Assembly: GCA_003118195.1 (NCBI GenBank)
Contig: BEXV01000071.1
Span: forward strand, 337,638 to 401,637
Direction of reading: 5' to 3'
Source of the DNA: Hemicentrotus pulcherrimus
Taxonomy: Eukaryota > Echinodermata > Echinoidea > Camarodonta > Strongylocentrotidae
Length of the DNA stretch: 64,000 nucleotides
Shown: positions 1-13,599 of the stretch, in pieces
How the letters are laid out: every line of letters begins with the position of its first letter
Numbering within the stretch: position 1 is the first letter of the stretch
Notes under the pieces: model-generated
The model's database searches: none
The model's input: the letters and a program-made list of their open reading frames with translations, nothing else
Told to the model about the DNA's origin: nothing
Program-made: the position numbers and the translations under genes

Positions 1-654
1 TTCATATTCCCTTTTCCTTTTTCTATTTTTGGCAAATAGTTTCTCGCGTGCCCCTTCCCGTTGGTACACTTCTGCTGGGCAGGTTTAAGGTTTGACAACT
101 CTCCCTCCCAGACAAACCTATAATATTCATTCATCACTCTCTTGTTTCAACCGTCTGCCTACCTCAGAATCCATGGCTATCAAGAATAGGGTACCGTGTT
201 TGGGAACTACGCGGAAAAACAACTCTATTTGTATCAAATTAATACTCATTTTTGTGGCATCACTCATTTTTAGTTCAAATGTTGGCTCTAACATTTTGAA
301 TAAATGATGTGCAAATGTTTTTTGATGAAAGTGCATTATCGTGTTGTTGTTTTGAATGTACATTGTGTCGGCTTGGCAACAGGGCGTAATGCGTAATAGC
401 TTTGTATAGCCAATGACAGTAACGACCTATGATGGTGATTGTACACCCATGCTTTATTCACAAAGATAATAAGGTCCTGCACAATACAACACAAGATCAC
501 TTAAAACAGCATCAGTATTCAAAAAAATAATAGCAAACAACAACTGAGTTTTACCTGGGGCTGTATTATTACTGTGGTAGTCTCTTCACCTCCTCATTTT
601 GCCCATGCGTATACTTAACACATAGCTACACGTATGAAAATGGTTCCATACAAC
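1..654. other. Non-coding stretch, no feature seen
   Basis: AT-rich unique-looking sequence. The short overlapping reading frames at 92-363 on both strands have no recognisable domain or splice context and look like chance openings. Confidence 0.5.
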
Positions 655-940
655 ATAAAGAATACAAATATGTCCATTTATAAATATAGAGGACACGCTT
701 TACAAACATATTCTACAGTGCTTTACAAGTATACATGCGGGCATTAGACGAGCTAGTATGAATTGGCGCTGAAGCATTCGAGAAAATGCTTCGCACCGGT
801 TACTCATTTACCTCACCTGGGTAAAGAGTGACAAAAGTATATGTAATACCCTATACCGTAAAGTCCAACCCGGTATCATCATAGTTCATAGCCCAGTGAC
901 ATATCCGCTAGACCAAGGTGCGACACCTCTACAAAAGAAC
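655..940 (-). mobile_element. tRNA-derived SINE
   Basis: Read on the minus strand, it starts near 940 with a tRNA-like head. The A-box-like TGGTCTAGCGGA is clear, but the B box is decayed (CCGGGTTGGA). Next comes the block TCTTTACCCAGGTGAGGTAA, then an AT-rich tail with TATAAATGGACATA. The same central block recurs at 33360-33560 and 39975-40010, which supports a dispersed family. SINEs of this kind are non-coding and rely on LINE enzymes for mobility. Confidence 0.55.
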
Positions 941-1413
941 GACGACCTGGACTAGGTGACGTCGATATTTTTGTTTCTTAATTAGTTGACTTAAACGCGG
1001 CATTTTCCCTTTGTGCAGGTACGACCCACACAATGATACGTGCACTTCACATTTAATTAAATCAGATTTAGGCCTTATTAATTCTGATTGAAGCAGGAAA
1101 TCTCTGGTCTGACGTTGCTTTCTGCAGCTCGGCGGATGAGATGTTGTTTGTGGAATTGCTTTGTATATATTTCTAGGAGATTAAATCGTTTTTCTCATAC
1201 TGAATTTAAATGCAGGTTTTACGAGTATCAAACTCCTTCTTCTTCTTCTTTTTAAACCGTATAATGCGATATTCTTGCTGATATAATTTCATCTTGAGCA
1301 ACAACGAGAAAAAAAATAAGGTCCAAAATCAAATTGTGTCATTGATAATACTGGTACATTATGGATAACATTAGATGGTAGCGCATTTGGTGTACAACGT
1401 ACCGAACATAGAA

Positions 1414-1474
1414 CGAGAGAGAGAGAGAGAGAGAGAGGGGGAGCCATGTGTGTGTGTGTGTGTGTGTGTGTGTA
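1414..1474. repeat. Compound (GA)n-(TG)n microsatellite
   Basis: An uninterrupted GA run (1414-1437) passes through a short G tract and GAGCCA into a TG run (1447-1474). The reading frames that cover it encode only low-complexity Ser-Leu or Thr-His runs and are not genes. Confidence 0.95.
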
Positions 1475-2710
1475 TAACGAATACAATGTCAAAAATAGAA
1501 TGTTCAAGATAATTCACAGTCAGAAGATAAACTGATTTTAGAAAGAAAATATGGTATTTAGTATGTTGAAAATTATTCCTGTTTTTAACAGAAGAAACGT
1601 GGCGCCATGATGATACTGTGATTGTCAATCATCAACTGACGGGGTATCCTTTATTAACACTCGTCTTTTTGTCTATTGAAGACAAGGGGTTAGGGTTTGG
1701 TTTGCAAATGAGTTTTACATTATTTTGGTGATGTATGTTCTTTCCAGGGTGTAAGTTGGGGATTCGGTTAGCATAGGATACTGACCGCGGGGGACGGTCT
1801 CATGTGCCCTACAACTTGTAGGGAAATGGGTATTTGGCGCGAGACGAAAATACTTTAGGATAATTAATTATCAGTGAGAGAGAAGAAAGGATATAGTAGG
1901 GATTTGCTATGGTGGGGTCGCGCAGGAAAAATGATCGCTAAAGCATCGCCTGGTATTCTATTCTCAGACATGAATTGTATATGATTCATCTCTGGGATGC
2001 TCGGTGAATCAAACCGTTTGGGAATGAGAGGCATATACCGACAAAGCACAATGCGAGCCGACATAGACCTGTGAAAACAAATTATCAAACAATATAACCT
2101 TACGGCTTCCGATCACCGCCGGGATATTACCGTCTCACGAGGATTTTATTGAATAAGAGAGGCGATTGATTATGAGTCTTGCAGAACTGCATCGATGTCA
2201 CGAACGCTGCACTCTCTACGGAATTCGTTCAGTAACGCTATGAGAGAGAGAGCAAGAGAGAGAGAGAAGAGAGATGGAAACGGTCACCGTAAAATATTGA
2301 ATGGTCATATCTTCATGTTGAGAAGAGTATTTGAAAACGTGACAAAGGACGGTTTTCTGTAGGTCCAGGATGAAGGGTTACTTCCAAGATTGATGTTCGA
2401 CGAAAATAATGATGTCAGTGATTTATTCCTCGACAGTATCGATAATTCCATAAATTCTTTAACTTTACTGCCAATGCTTTGTGCTTAGGAAATTCAAATG
2501 TCGTAACGAATGTCATCGAACGACTTTACCGCATCATTTAATTGTAAGTTGATGAAAGAAGATGTTAAGTGTCACTGATTACGCCATAAAATACATGATG
2601 GTTTTAGATGTGATAAAGCAATTGATCCGAGTTCAGTGTGTCGAATTTGGCGTAAAAATCATCAATTTTTGTGCTAGTAATTTACTAAACTGCGGCTACC
2701 ACAAAGTTAC

Positions 2711-2748
2711 AAAGATTTACATCTTTACCAAAGATTTACATCTTTACC
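2711..2748. repeat. Perfect tandem duplication of a 19-bp unit
   Basis: The unit AAAGATTTACATCTTTACC occurs twice head to tail with no mismatch. Perfect identity suggests recent slippage. Confidence 0.9.
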
Positions 2749-4716
2749 AAGCCAAGTTGTAATTCTGTTTTTATATTAATATTCATATGTTTTCAAAGAC
2801 GTAACTAAAGAACTTAATAAGTTTCTTTACTAAACATGAATCACTGTCTCATGGATTTTATCGGCAGTGATACTCGACCACGGCACCCTGACGAGGAGCC
2901 ATAAAATACAAGTCAATATGTCTACTTAACGGTGCAGAAAGTACATAGATACCACACAATATTCCCCTTAATCTGTAACCGGGCTTAAATGAAATTGCTT
3001 GAGAACAGTGACTCCAATTTTCCCCTCAATTGATTTTTTAGGAATTATGCCAGACATGAGGGAGGAATAAGGTATTCGATAACAAGGTTTCTCTATCGAT
3101 CTCTCTATTTTTTCACTCAAATATGAATGCCAGCCCGGCTGAATATGGGGCTTTAGATTGCGAAACCTGTTAAAAATTTGAAAAATCGATATAATGGAAT
3201 GACGTAATGAACCGACTTTGCTATTTGTATGTTTATTATTTGGAAAGAGTGGAAGAATGAGGTAGAAAGAAGAAGACGAGTTAAGAGATTGAGAGGGCGA
3301 GAGACAGAGAGATAGAAAAAGAGAAGGATACAGAATTTTGTTTAAAAGATTTAAGCATAATTTCATATCGAAGAATAATGCGCAAATCCATTATTTGTAT
3401 ATAAATTATCATCGGAATGTTGGACTGGGAACAATTTTAATTTTGTTGTCACGGATCCCTTTCCTGACCTACGTGAACGGACAAGATTTCTCCCTGATAT
3501 TGATGATTCGAGGCCCCTCCGTCGTCCGTTTCATTGTTGCCATATACTCCGAACTTAAAGAGAATGTTTAGTTCTGGGGAGATGTGAAAAATGTTTTTTG
3601 TGAGCGTTATGAATTGCAATATGAAAGTATGGAAAAACATCACATAACAAATGTTTCCTGAAAAGCAGGGCTCTTCAAATGCCTTATTATTCCAAATATA
3701 GCATGTAACATCATAACAATTGGGACGGATTTTTTTGCCACATGTTCGTGTAGTCCCATATACATCTTTCTATGTACGGTGATTGTAACTTTACCAAGAC
3801 TGGGCAAAATTTCTTATCATTTAGATGATTCCAGAACCTTGCAGGACACACCAATACTTGTAGTTAGAAAATCAACCTTTTCTGATCGAATCCACAACGT
3901 TTCTTTCACAATGCAATCGCATGACCAGAACTCAACTTTATCTTTAAGCAAAGAAGCGATTTATTTGAAATAAACTCCACAAAAGATTACTGCATTTCAG
4001 GTTTGAGTGTCCATAATTCTTTTGTTACTACCTTATATGATCATACTTTTGCAATGACACCCGATTTGTTATGATTATTTAATCATGGAATGCGCAGTAG
4101 AATTGGAAATAGCCAAAGAGAATATGTTGCAAAATGCATTGTAATTGTTATCAGTGAATTCTTTATTTGTTTGGCGGATGAATTGTGTTTTAACCATCTG
4201 TATTGAACTCACGCAAAGTGACAATCTCACAATTACATGGTTGAAACACATTTCATCTTCTAAACAAAAGTCTAAAACAACATATCATTTTGATGATCAG
4301 TGAGCGTTCAACCTGTGAACAGCTCCTCGTGAACAGCTCCAATATTTTGTTTGATTAGAAGATAAGTTGGCTTGTCAATTGTTTCAAAACTACACCAAGG
4401 TTCTTGGTATAGCACGTGGATCATCCTAGACATTTTGTATGGTTTATACGTCTATAATTATCATGATTATGGACATCATCTTTTTTGCAATATCTTGAGT
4501 GTACAAGAGTCAAGTGCAGCCATATTGCAGCTTCTTCAGGGACATTGCCCATTGATGACCACTCAAGCCTGAACTGAATCACCTTAGTGTCCTATTGTTA
4601 TACTCACTGGGGCACTCTTGGACAATGGGGTCAATCATGTATTCAACCTTTGTTCTTCTTCTTGGCATGTGCCTGTTGAATGGACTTACTTTTTGCAGTG
4701 GGACTCTACATGGATT

Positions 4717-5497
4717 NNNNNNNNNNNNNNNNNNNNNNNNNNNNNNNNNNNNNNNNNNNNNNNNNNNNNNNNNNNNNNNNNNNNNNNNNNNNNNNNNNNN
4801 NNNNNNNNNNNNNNNNNNNNNNNNNNNNNNNNNNNNNNNNNNNNNNNNNNNNNNNNNNNNNNNNNNNNNNNNNNNNNNNNNNNNNNNNNNNNNNNNNNNN
4901 NNNNNNNNNNNNNNNNNNNNNNNNNNNNNNNNNNNNNNNNNNNNNNNNNNNNNNNNNNNNNNNNNNNNNNNNNNNNNNNNNNNNNNNNNNNNNNNNNNNN
5001 NNNNNNNNNNNNNNNNNNNNNNNNNNNNNNNNNNNNNNNNNNNNNNNNNNNNNNNNNNNNNNNNNNNNNNNNNNNNNNNNNNNNNNNNNNNNNNNNNNNN
5101 NNNNNNNNNNNNNNNNNNNNNNNNNNNNNNNNNNNNNNNNNNNNNNNNNNNNNNNNNNNNNNNNNNNNNNNNNNNNNNNNNNNNNNNNNNNNNNNNNNNN
5201 NNNNNNNNNNNNNNNNNNNNNNNNNNNNNNNNNNNNNNNNNNNNNNNNNNNNNNNNNNNNNNNNNNNNNNNNNNNNNNNNNNNNNNNNNNNNNNNNNNNN
5301 NNNNNNNNNNNNNNNNNNNNNNNNNNNNNNNNNNNNNNNNNNNNNNNNNNNNNNNNNNNNNNNNNNNNNNNNNNNNNNNNNNNNNNNNNNNNNNNNNNNN
5401 NNNNNNNNNNNNNNNNNNNNNNNNNNNNNNNNNNNNNNNNNNNNNNNNNNNNNNNNNNNNNNNNNNNNNNNNNNNNNNNNNNNNNNNNNNNNNNNNN
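4717..5497. other. Assembly gap (781 N)
   Basis: A run of undetermined bases. The reading frames that appear to cross it are artefacts of translating Ns. Its true length and content are unknown. Confidence 0.99.
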
Positions 5498-8340
5498 TTC
5501 TCACTCGAGCTGTCAGATTAACTTTAATTGTACATCAAGTCACTGCCTTAGCACCATTTTTCTCTCATCTTTACAATGTTAGCAAATCTCTTTAATACCA
5601 TGGAACACAATTTATACTCCAAACAAATACAAAATTCACTTTTGAAAATAACAGTGCATTTTGCAAAATTTCACTTCTCACGCAACATTCCCAGTATTCA
5701 GGTATTCGGCACATTCCTTGATTACAAATGGGCATAATTGTCAAGAGAAATCTGTAAGCAATTCAAATAGACAAAATTAAAGTATGATATATAGTAACAA
5801 GAAAGATACAAAGCCTGAACCCAATAACCCTTATGAGGAGTGTATAAGTCAGCTGATAGTCAGCCTATATCCCTTACCTTAACCCTTCCCTCCCGGAAGA
5901 GAATCTTACTCCTATACATGTACGTGAAAATAATTTTGAATCATTGAAATAATAAGGATTCTACTCTCAACATGATCGCAAACCCTTTGAAAAAAAAAAT
6001 CAATGAGGAAATATCAATGGCCTTGTGAGTTAACTGTTGAAATATGTGAACATGACCACGACGTAATCCGAACATGATTTAAAAGGGAAATTCAAAAGGT
6101 TTTCGGTACAGATGCCATCATGTTTTTTCCTGTTTCTGAACATATTAATTCTTTAATAATATGAAACAAATGGAAATGTTTATAAACGAGTCAAGATGGA
6201 AAACTAAAGACTATTGCGTTATTATATTCATAGCTTTGTAAAGTATTCAACGTATATATGTTTGTCATATAAACATTTGCACAGACACCTGGCTTGATTG
6301 AACGTGTAAGTGTGTAATCATATCACACGACTCACGTACAAATTGTCACTGTCCCGTCTTTCGTTGTTCCAAGGAGGAAAATGGAAAAAAAGCAATACAA
6401 TAAATGCTTATATAGGACAAGGAAACCATGCGCGGAGTTTTGGAAACGTTGGCAAAAAAAAATTGGATGCGTTACAGTGGTAACTAAGAAGTGGTTTTGA
6501 TTATACAAAGGAGACCTACAGGGACAATGTTTTTAATTGCATATATTCAGAATTACTGTTAATTTCCTACGCCGCCTTCTGTTTCCGCCAGCAATATGAT
6601 TCATCATTATTTTTCTTGTGAATAAAGACCAGAATTCGACCTTGGCCTGGTAGCTATGCAAACGATGTTATTCGTAATATAGAAATAGAGTCATCTGCTT
6701 GATTGCGCTTGTTATTACTGCATATTTTATTGTGAAATTTTATGTAAAATTATATGTTGGAAAAGTTAAGTAAACAGTTGCGACGCATTTACCAACACGC
6801 CCCCACCTCATAATATGAATTTATTCCTTCTTTTAGGCTGAATATATCAAACTATGACGATTCTGTGTAAGTAAGCGGATCCAATTGTTTTGATCAAACC
6901 ACAAGTAAAGCTCAAACACAAATTTACAAGAAAAACAAATCGCAAAAACAAGGGCGTGTTTTGTGTTGTTGCAAGAACATTTTTTCAAAGGTTTTACATA
7001 CGTGGCTATACTGGTCAAGACAAAAATATATCGACATTGAAGTTCACTGACTTGTTTGACAAACAAGTTCGAAATCCACATCAAAACTATTTATGTTCCC
7101 GCGAGGTTTAGCTCGTAAAGAAAGACTCAACCTTGGATAGAAGTAGAGACCAGTACCCTTTCGCTAATTTGATTATACTCGCCTGACGAAACATCGTTAA
7201 AAGTTGTCTTTTCGTTTATCGGAGATTTACAAATGTTGAGTAAAGTAATACTTCACGTAGAAAACTGACGTAAAAAGCGTTCACACATTCACTTTCTTCC
7301 AACTTATTTCCTGTCACAAAGATTTTCTTAAAACGATTGATAATTTTAAAATCACATGGTAGTTCAGTATTTTCAGATTTGTGACTTTGTAGTTATGATT
7401 TGCTCAAGTCTGCATTTAAGAACAACTTATTCGAATAACGAATATTCTTACAAATGAACAGATATATTTAAAAATTAAGAATATCAAATCTGATGTATTA
7501 CCGAAAAAACTACTTTTTTCTCTTTTAGTATGGCAATTCCAAATATTTGTTTAACAAGTGATTTAGAAAAGAACGAAAAAAAAAAATCTAATGAAAGACA
7601 CTGAGCTATAATATATAATATAAACTAAATACGTTCCGAAGGCTGGCTTCTTAATGATTACATTTTGCAGTCGTGATTCTTGCAATTAGAACATGACTTC
7701 TCCTCGCCATTCAAAAGGACAATAATTCTATATCATTAATCGATTTTCCTGAATGTCAATGCTGGATTTCAAATTGTTATCATTGTAATTTTTGCAAGGT
7801 TGTCAAGATGATTATTTCATGCATATACTCGGCCATTCCTGCAAAGCTTGGATTGACTCCACAATTGCTTTTATTTTGTAAAGAAAGATTGTAATCTTTT
7901 AACAAGTCACACGTGATTTTAAAACCCACTGCAGTCAAGCTAATTCAGTATATTCAAATATTACACTTATTCTCTTTATTCGCGTTGTTGTGAACCAGTC
8001 TGTCAGCTGAACTGAAACATATAGTTTTCTGATATGAAAGGACAGACAGTGGACAATTGCAGAGGATTTGATATATTCATATGCACTAGCGCTAAAAGCG
8101 TAAGGATATTTCGTTTTCAGACTCGGGTTTAGGTGTTTTGTAAAGGAAAGTTAATTTTGAACCTCTGTGAGATCTGGCCGACATTTACTTGGGATAAGCC
8201 AATTTTAATTACATTTAAGGGATGCTAGGTGAAGGATATAAATATTTGATCAGATGCTAGTGGACAGAGAGGTGCGCTTGGACGGTAAGAATATAAGGAT
8301 CACATGAAACATGAGTGCCCGATGACAATAAGCTCGGGCA
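5498..8340. other. AT-rich non-coding stretch
   Basis: No recognisable coding, repeat pair or RNA gene. Overlapping short frames on both strands at 6833-7111 share no known domain. Confidence 0.45.
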
Positions 8341-8371
8341 GCACCAAGTGATCCTTCTCAGGGCGAGCGCT

Positions 8372-8395
8372 CAGCATCGAATGATCGCGATGCTG
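8372..8395. repeat. Short hairpin upstream of the promoter
   Basis: Perfect 8-bp arms CAGCATCG and CGATGCTG flank an 8-base loop, about 100 bp upstream of the CRE. It could be a dyad factor-binding site. This is seen in sequence; function is unknown. Confidence 0.4.
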
Positions 8396-8478
8396 TTTGA
8401 TGAGCTCCGGTCACAGAAGCAGTGCGCTCGAGTCGAGTGAGGACAATCAGACGGGAAACTTGCTTTTCCTTGCTTCTC

Positions 8479-8531
8479 ATTGGCTGTATATGGACGTGAC
8501 GTCATAGGTATCACCTGGAGCTCGTATATAA
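8479..8531 (+). promoter_or_regulatory. Core promoter-like cluster: inverted CCAAT, CRE, TATA
   Basis: Within 53 bases there is ATTGG (inverted CCAAT box) at 8479-8483, the full CREB/ATF palindrome TGACGTCA at 8497-8504, and a TATATAA box at 8525-8531. The order and spacing suit an RNA polymerase II promoter firing rightward with a start near 8550-8560. The flanking 8340-8450 is richer in GC and CpG than its surroundings and holds GAGCGCTC and a short hairpin at 8372-8395. CRE promoters usually respond to cAMP or calcium signalling through CREB. No open reading frame of note begins just downstream, so the transcript probably starts with a non-coding exon. Confidence 0.55.
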
Positions 8532-8552
8532 CAGACGCATTCATTTGGTTGC

Positions 8553-9233
8553 TTCCATCGTAACTGTTATTCGACACCCTGGTAGGAGGCTAGTCAGCTG
8601 GGCGTCTCGTTTGAGGAAAAAATAAGTTCCACCATCCCTAGTGGTCTATAAATTTATCAGAACACCTTCATTCTTCTCTCTTTAATCGAGTCGATTTTAG
8701 ATAACGATGAGGTACCATCTATATCTCTGGTTTTACTTCTCTGCAACAATGTAGGACTACTGATGGCCAAGTGAGGAGTAAAACTTGGAAGTGTTGCGAT
8801 GTGAGGTTTTTGCAAAGGTGATTCCATTGGACCATCCTACCACACCATGCCGAGCCTTCACACGTACCGTTAGCCCTCGTGCAACCACCCGTGCGAAGAA
8901 AACCTCTCTTCAAAAACTATCCTCTCTGACTCCAAATTTTAGCGATATCTTAACTTTTCCTCACTCAAAAACACAAATTGAGGTAATTGTACCATGTTGA
9001 TGCCTCGGAGTTATCAGCTGCGTGTCTCACCTACTCAATTAGAGTCCATTGTTGGATGAAATTATCCGTACTTTGAAGAAAACAACTTAACAAGTGCTCA
9101 AAGATACGACGTTACGCAACAAAGTTGTTTCATATCTACCCGAGATAAGGAGATCATTCCATCAAAGGCAAAGCGACACACATCCACCAAAGCGTGTTTT
9201 GTTCTCCTCCTTTCTAATTCCCACATTCAACTC
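8553..9233 (+). other. Possible 5' UTR first exon ending at a consensus donor
   Basis: This stretch lies between the predicted start downstream of the TATA box and a good donor, CTC|GTAAGTAT, at 9233/9234. It has several short upstream reading frames, for example 8707-8754 encoding 15 residues starting MRYHLYLW, and no long one. The next strong plus-strand coding exon in the window is the receptor exon at 49472. If they are joined, the first intron is about 40 kb. Other exons between them could have been missed. The exon limits are an inference. Confidence 0.3.
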
Positions 9234-9240
9234 GTAAGTA

Positions 9241-10916
9241 TCTTCTTCCTTTTGCATGCATTCAAATCTAATCAAAATTATTCTTTGTTGTTTGGTATGA
9301 AAGTCCATTTAATGTAATTCATGTATTGGCCGAGGTAAGACCATGCTGGCAAGCGTTTTTTCTTCTTTCTGTTAAAAATAATATGATTGCAGATTAATCC
9401 CTATGTATTATTGAATAGAAGTATGTACTTTACACCTTCACATCATTTTCGCTTCACCTATACGATGTCCTATAAATACATTTACATTATTAATTCATAA
9501 ACGCAATTTTTTAAAACTAATCCATCCTATCCGTCCGTCATTGTTCTAGCATTGACCCCCCGAAATAGCAAGATGCCTCCAAAAATTTTGCTAGGTTTAA
9601 AGTAAGCCGGCTTTCAGTATACCCTGTGTATACATCGGCACAGTGAGTGATACCGTGCCCTATACATCACTGCCGATGATGAATCTAGATTCATAATGGT
9701 ATTAAATTTCGTAAGGGATTACGTAACTGTATGCCTGGATGACACATTCCATGAAGGATACAGGCTGACAGCTTCTGTCTCTCGCTAATGAGAACACCAA
9801 CGTAGCAAGTAGGATGCAGATAGCTTTTTAGCAAGCACATGCCAATACTGACAACGGCTATATACGGATTATCTGATTATGCTATATTAATCCTAAACAG
9901 TCGTCTAGAGCGGGAAGTTTAAAACATAATTATGCAAGCAATATTGTTGTTGTTTCGATGATGTGGCAAGTGATTCTGTGTTTGATCACAAGAAGATCAA
10001 CTTCACTGTCAAAATAACCGATGATTGGGCTTACTCCGTCGCTTAGTTTGCGGTTACCTATTTATTTTAATTATTTTGATTTACAGCCATTATCAACCAA
10101 GCACTGTGCCTACAGGCATGATTTTCGCGCCATTTAGGAAATATACACGAGGCAGCAGGAAATAAATAAATGTCAGCAGAGAATTCAATCAATTCCGCTA
10201 TGTCGCATTTCCTCACTGAATGCCTTCATCGTCTCGTTTCAGATCCTCCACAGTTACATCAAAATAATATACTTTAGAGACAGTCAGACACTGTTAAATA
10301 ACCATTCTCATATCCATATGTGGACTTTGCAATTGTGTACCATCAAGGGTACCACCAACATTTGTGATTTGTTTTTGTATATTATATGTTTGTCCTTCAT
10401 AATTCGAACTGCTCGTTGCGTTGTTAATAGTGCAGATAAATGCAGATTATTGTAGATAATTATGAATAATAGGTTCGTTGATAGAAGGAATGTTCTTTGT
10501 TAATAGTCCCATCGAATTAAATTGGAGTGGTTATTCACTACATATCATAGTAACCAGATGTTTACAAAAATATAATCAAAATTGACCCAGTCTGATCAAA
10601 TGTGTTAGCTTCTACGGCCAACAGAAAAGGGATCTTTTCACTGTTTCATTATACACGCTAGAATTGGAAAAGTACATGGGAAATAATAATATCCCAAGAG
10701 TTCAGAAGTTCGTTCATATTCGTATATTTCTGGTGAGTGTTCATCGCAACTATCCACTTTTCCTAATGCACATGTACTTTGGTTGAGGTGTCTTGGGTTT
10801 TACAGTGGACACGTCAAGTTTAAAGGAATGTAATGTACCATAGGCGTGAGTAATTACACAGATTGGCACTGGAGCAAACAAATGACGAGTGGCAAAACAT
10901 CACCTTCAATGACAGT
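9241..10916. other. Non-coding stretch
   Basis: AT-rich, no supported gene. A partial inverted repeat around 9636-9680 (ATCGGCA against TGCCGAT) is the only structure noted. Confidence 0.45.
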
Positions 10917-11275
10917 GAAATGAGTGAGGAGGGAAATAAAATAGGGAGAGAAAAGGAAAGAAAGAAGGAGAGAGAAAGAGGAAAAGGAAGAGATGAGGAT
11001 GGGGATAAGAGAGAGAGAGAGAGAGCGCGAGAGAAAGTGTTTGGGATCACAGATGAAAGAGATGGGAAATGAAGGGGAAATAGAAATAAAATGGGGTAAA
11101 AAAACTCGGATAGGTAGAAAACGGAGGAAAGAGATAGAGATAGAAACAGAGAAATCTCTAAAGATAGGAATAGATAGAAGACCCGAGTGGAAAGTGTGGG
11201 ATATCAGGTAGACCAATACAAAAAAGCGGAGGAAAGAAAAATGAAGAGAGAGAAATAGAAAGAAGATAGAATATG
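10917..11275. repeat. Long polypurine (GA/GGAAA) tract
   Basis: The plus strand is overwhelmingly purine for roughly 360 bases, including GA runs near 11009-11032. Mirror-like polypurine tracts of this length can form triplex (H-DNA) structures. The Ser/Phe-rich or Arg/Glu-rich frames it generates are compositional artefacts. Confidence 0.75.
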
Positions 11276-13599
11276 GCATGCATGGGATAAAGTTGTAAAT
11301 GTATAAATGTGGTTTGGAGCATTGCCTGTAGTTCTTTTGCAGTATTGGAAGGTCGTGCGAGATATGATTTTCTTTATAAAGTCTTGAAAGCAGGGAATTC
11401 TTGTAACCGTCACAGTAAACATGAGGGACTAACTCGTGGGTTGTATTTTCCAGGGCTCACCAAGCCTGGGAGGCATACTTTACAAAAGGCTTCACCGGAC
11501 TCTGGCCCGTAGTGGGTTTGGGGTGGTTCGTATAGACTGTGTAACGACATTGATGAATTACACTCGTATCGTTGGTCAACCATGTTTTCTTTCATCGGGA
11601 CTAAGAGAAAGACAGACAAAGAGAGACAGAGACAGACAAGGGGAGGGGCTAAATCATATCCAATATCCAATAATCTCGATTTAGAGAGTCTATAGACGGT
11701 CTGTTCCATCATTTTTTCTTCTTCTTTTGTAGGCTTTACAACGTACGTTGCACGCTTTACAGATGAGTAAGCCTATAATGTAATAATTAGAAGAAATGGA
11801 AAATGCACGTACACATATCATTAGCATTTAAGACGCTTTTCTAAATAGCGATTTATTTCGAAAAGTAAACGTAGCGGTCAAGGAAAAAATCTTCGTACTA
11901 CTAACAAAAACATAGAATAGTGCTTAAATATCTAAGTGCAATATTCGTATCAACATTTGGAACCTTGATTGCCGGCTTGATTACGGCATTGTCCAAACGA
12001 GCAAACAGTAACAGCCCTTATCCAAGTCTCACCTCTGTCCTCCTGCTAACGAACTTGTCTCATAAACTTGAACCTCCACCCGGATTAAGAACACGTTTCA
12101 ACAATATTAATATGATCACCGTTTAACAACCCCAAGCTTCTACGGCTCGGCCTTTTTTTCGTTATATATTTCACAAGAATCTTCTTCGTATCGTATTGCG
12201 TCACGAATTGCGAAAACTCTCCCACTGTGCGGTCGTGTTGTTATCAGGCCACAGCGCTGCATGTATTCAGTACCACTCAGAAAAAAAGGGAAACCGAGAC
12301 TCAACCCTAAATTATTTGCAATCAGTACTTCGAAGATTCAGTAAAGTGTAAAATACATTTTTTAAAGCTCTCTTAAATTAACACCTTGTACAATAAAATC
12401 TTGCAATGGACAGGTGAATGTCCACTGCTCCTGTGGCCAAGTTTCGAATGAAATGAAAGACCAACACAAGGCTTGTGCGAATAGTCTTCATCCCCAGTGA
12501 ATGCACTAACAAATAATGAACAATGGTGACAGTGAACTCTATACCTTTCATTCAAGACACGGGTAAAGCCGATCCGGATATAACTTTGTAAGAACTAGAC
12601 AGTGCTCAGTCATTCATGATCACATTTTTTTTGTGAGCAGCCTTTCAATGTAGAGAAAATGGTGTCATACCATAATAATAATACATTTCAGCAATTTCAC
12701 TCGTTTCCTAAATATCGGGGCTTGAAGACAGATTCTTCTTTATTGACTCACATTGTACATCGATATAAAGGTTTTATCTAGGTAAGGACGTTTGTCGATG
12801 CCAGGTAATAAATTCACCTATCCTTGTCTATTAGACGTCTAGAAGACATCTGTTCAATGAGCCATGTTTAAATAAGTTCACGAAGTATGAAGGGTAGGGT
12901 CTGTATACGTGGGTCATATATCTTTCTTTCTCCCACTTCTTTTCAGGCAACGCGGGTAGAGATGTTTGCAATTAAAACGGGCATTCAGAAATATGACAAT
13001 TAACGAACGAGAGATATTCTTATAGCGTGTTGGGAACCAGATTGAGAGAAGAAAAACAGAAGGAATATGCAGAACGTTTTGGAAGGAGCTAGGATTACAG
13101 AAGATACATGGTTAATAGGTATTTTATTCGGGTTTGGTATGCATAAAATCTCCGAGATATAAGTCACAGATCCGAATACGGTTCAGAGACGGAAAAAGCA
13201 CAAGTAAGATATCTACTATTAAAAATAATTTCATAGAGTCTTCAAGAGTGTAGTATTTCTACGTATGATATTCACGATGGAAGACATTTGCACCAAGCAT
13301 AACAGGGGAAACAAACAAACCCGGGATATAAATTCTTAAAGCAACGTAAAGGATATATTTCTGTCAGTTGCCTTGAGCTATAGCAATTCATCAATCACCG
13401 AGTCCACGTAGAATTTGAATTCCAACTCATCTGTATAATATGCACATAAATTGTACCGTCAAGTAGGGATTGTGAGCGGGAAGAAAAGATTGGTTAGCAT
13501 GACAGCTAATCCGAATTCGATTGAGCAGATAACAAACCTGCTTGCCTTGTATGATCGAAATTTATTTTTCGCGAGCCCCGATGCATATTTGGGATTTTG
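11276..13599. other. Non-coding stretch
   Basis: No gene or element recognised. The overlapping frames on both strands at 11300-11710 have no known domain. A short GA/CA-rich patch lies at 11605-11645. Confidence 0.45.

Larger units (their letters stand above)
941..4716. other. Non-coding stretch with minor simple repeats
   Basis: Apart from the compound microsatellite, a short GA tract near 2240-2270, the 19-bp tandem duplication, a purine-rich patch around 3250-3330, and GTGAACAGCTCC repeated at about 4313-4340, I see nothing. The 60-130-residue openings here have no recognisable family. Confidence 0.5.

Noticed and set aside
4595..5595. 300-residue frames on both strands
   Set aside because: They consist almost wholly of the N gap at 4717-5497.
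10854..11279. 141-residue Ser/Phe/Leu-rich minus frame
   Set aside because: Complement of the GA-rich tract at 10917-11275.
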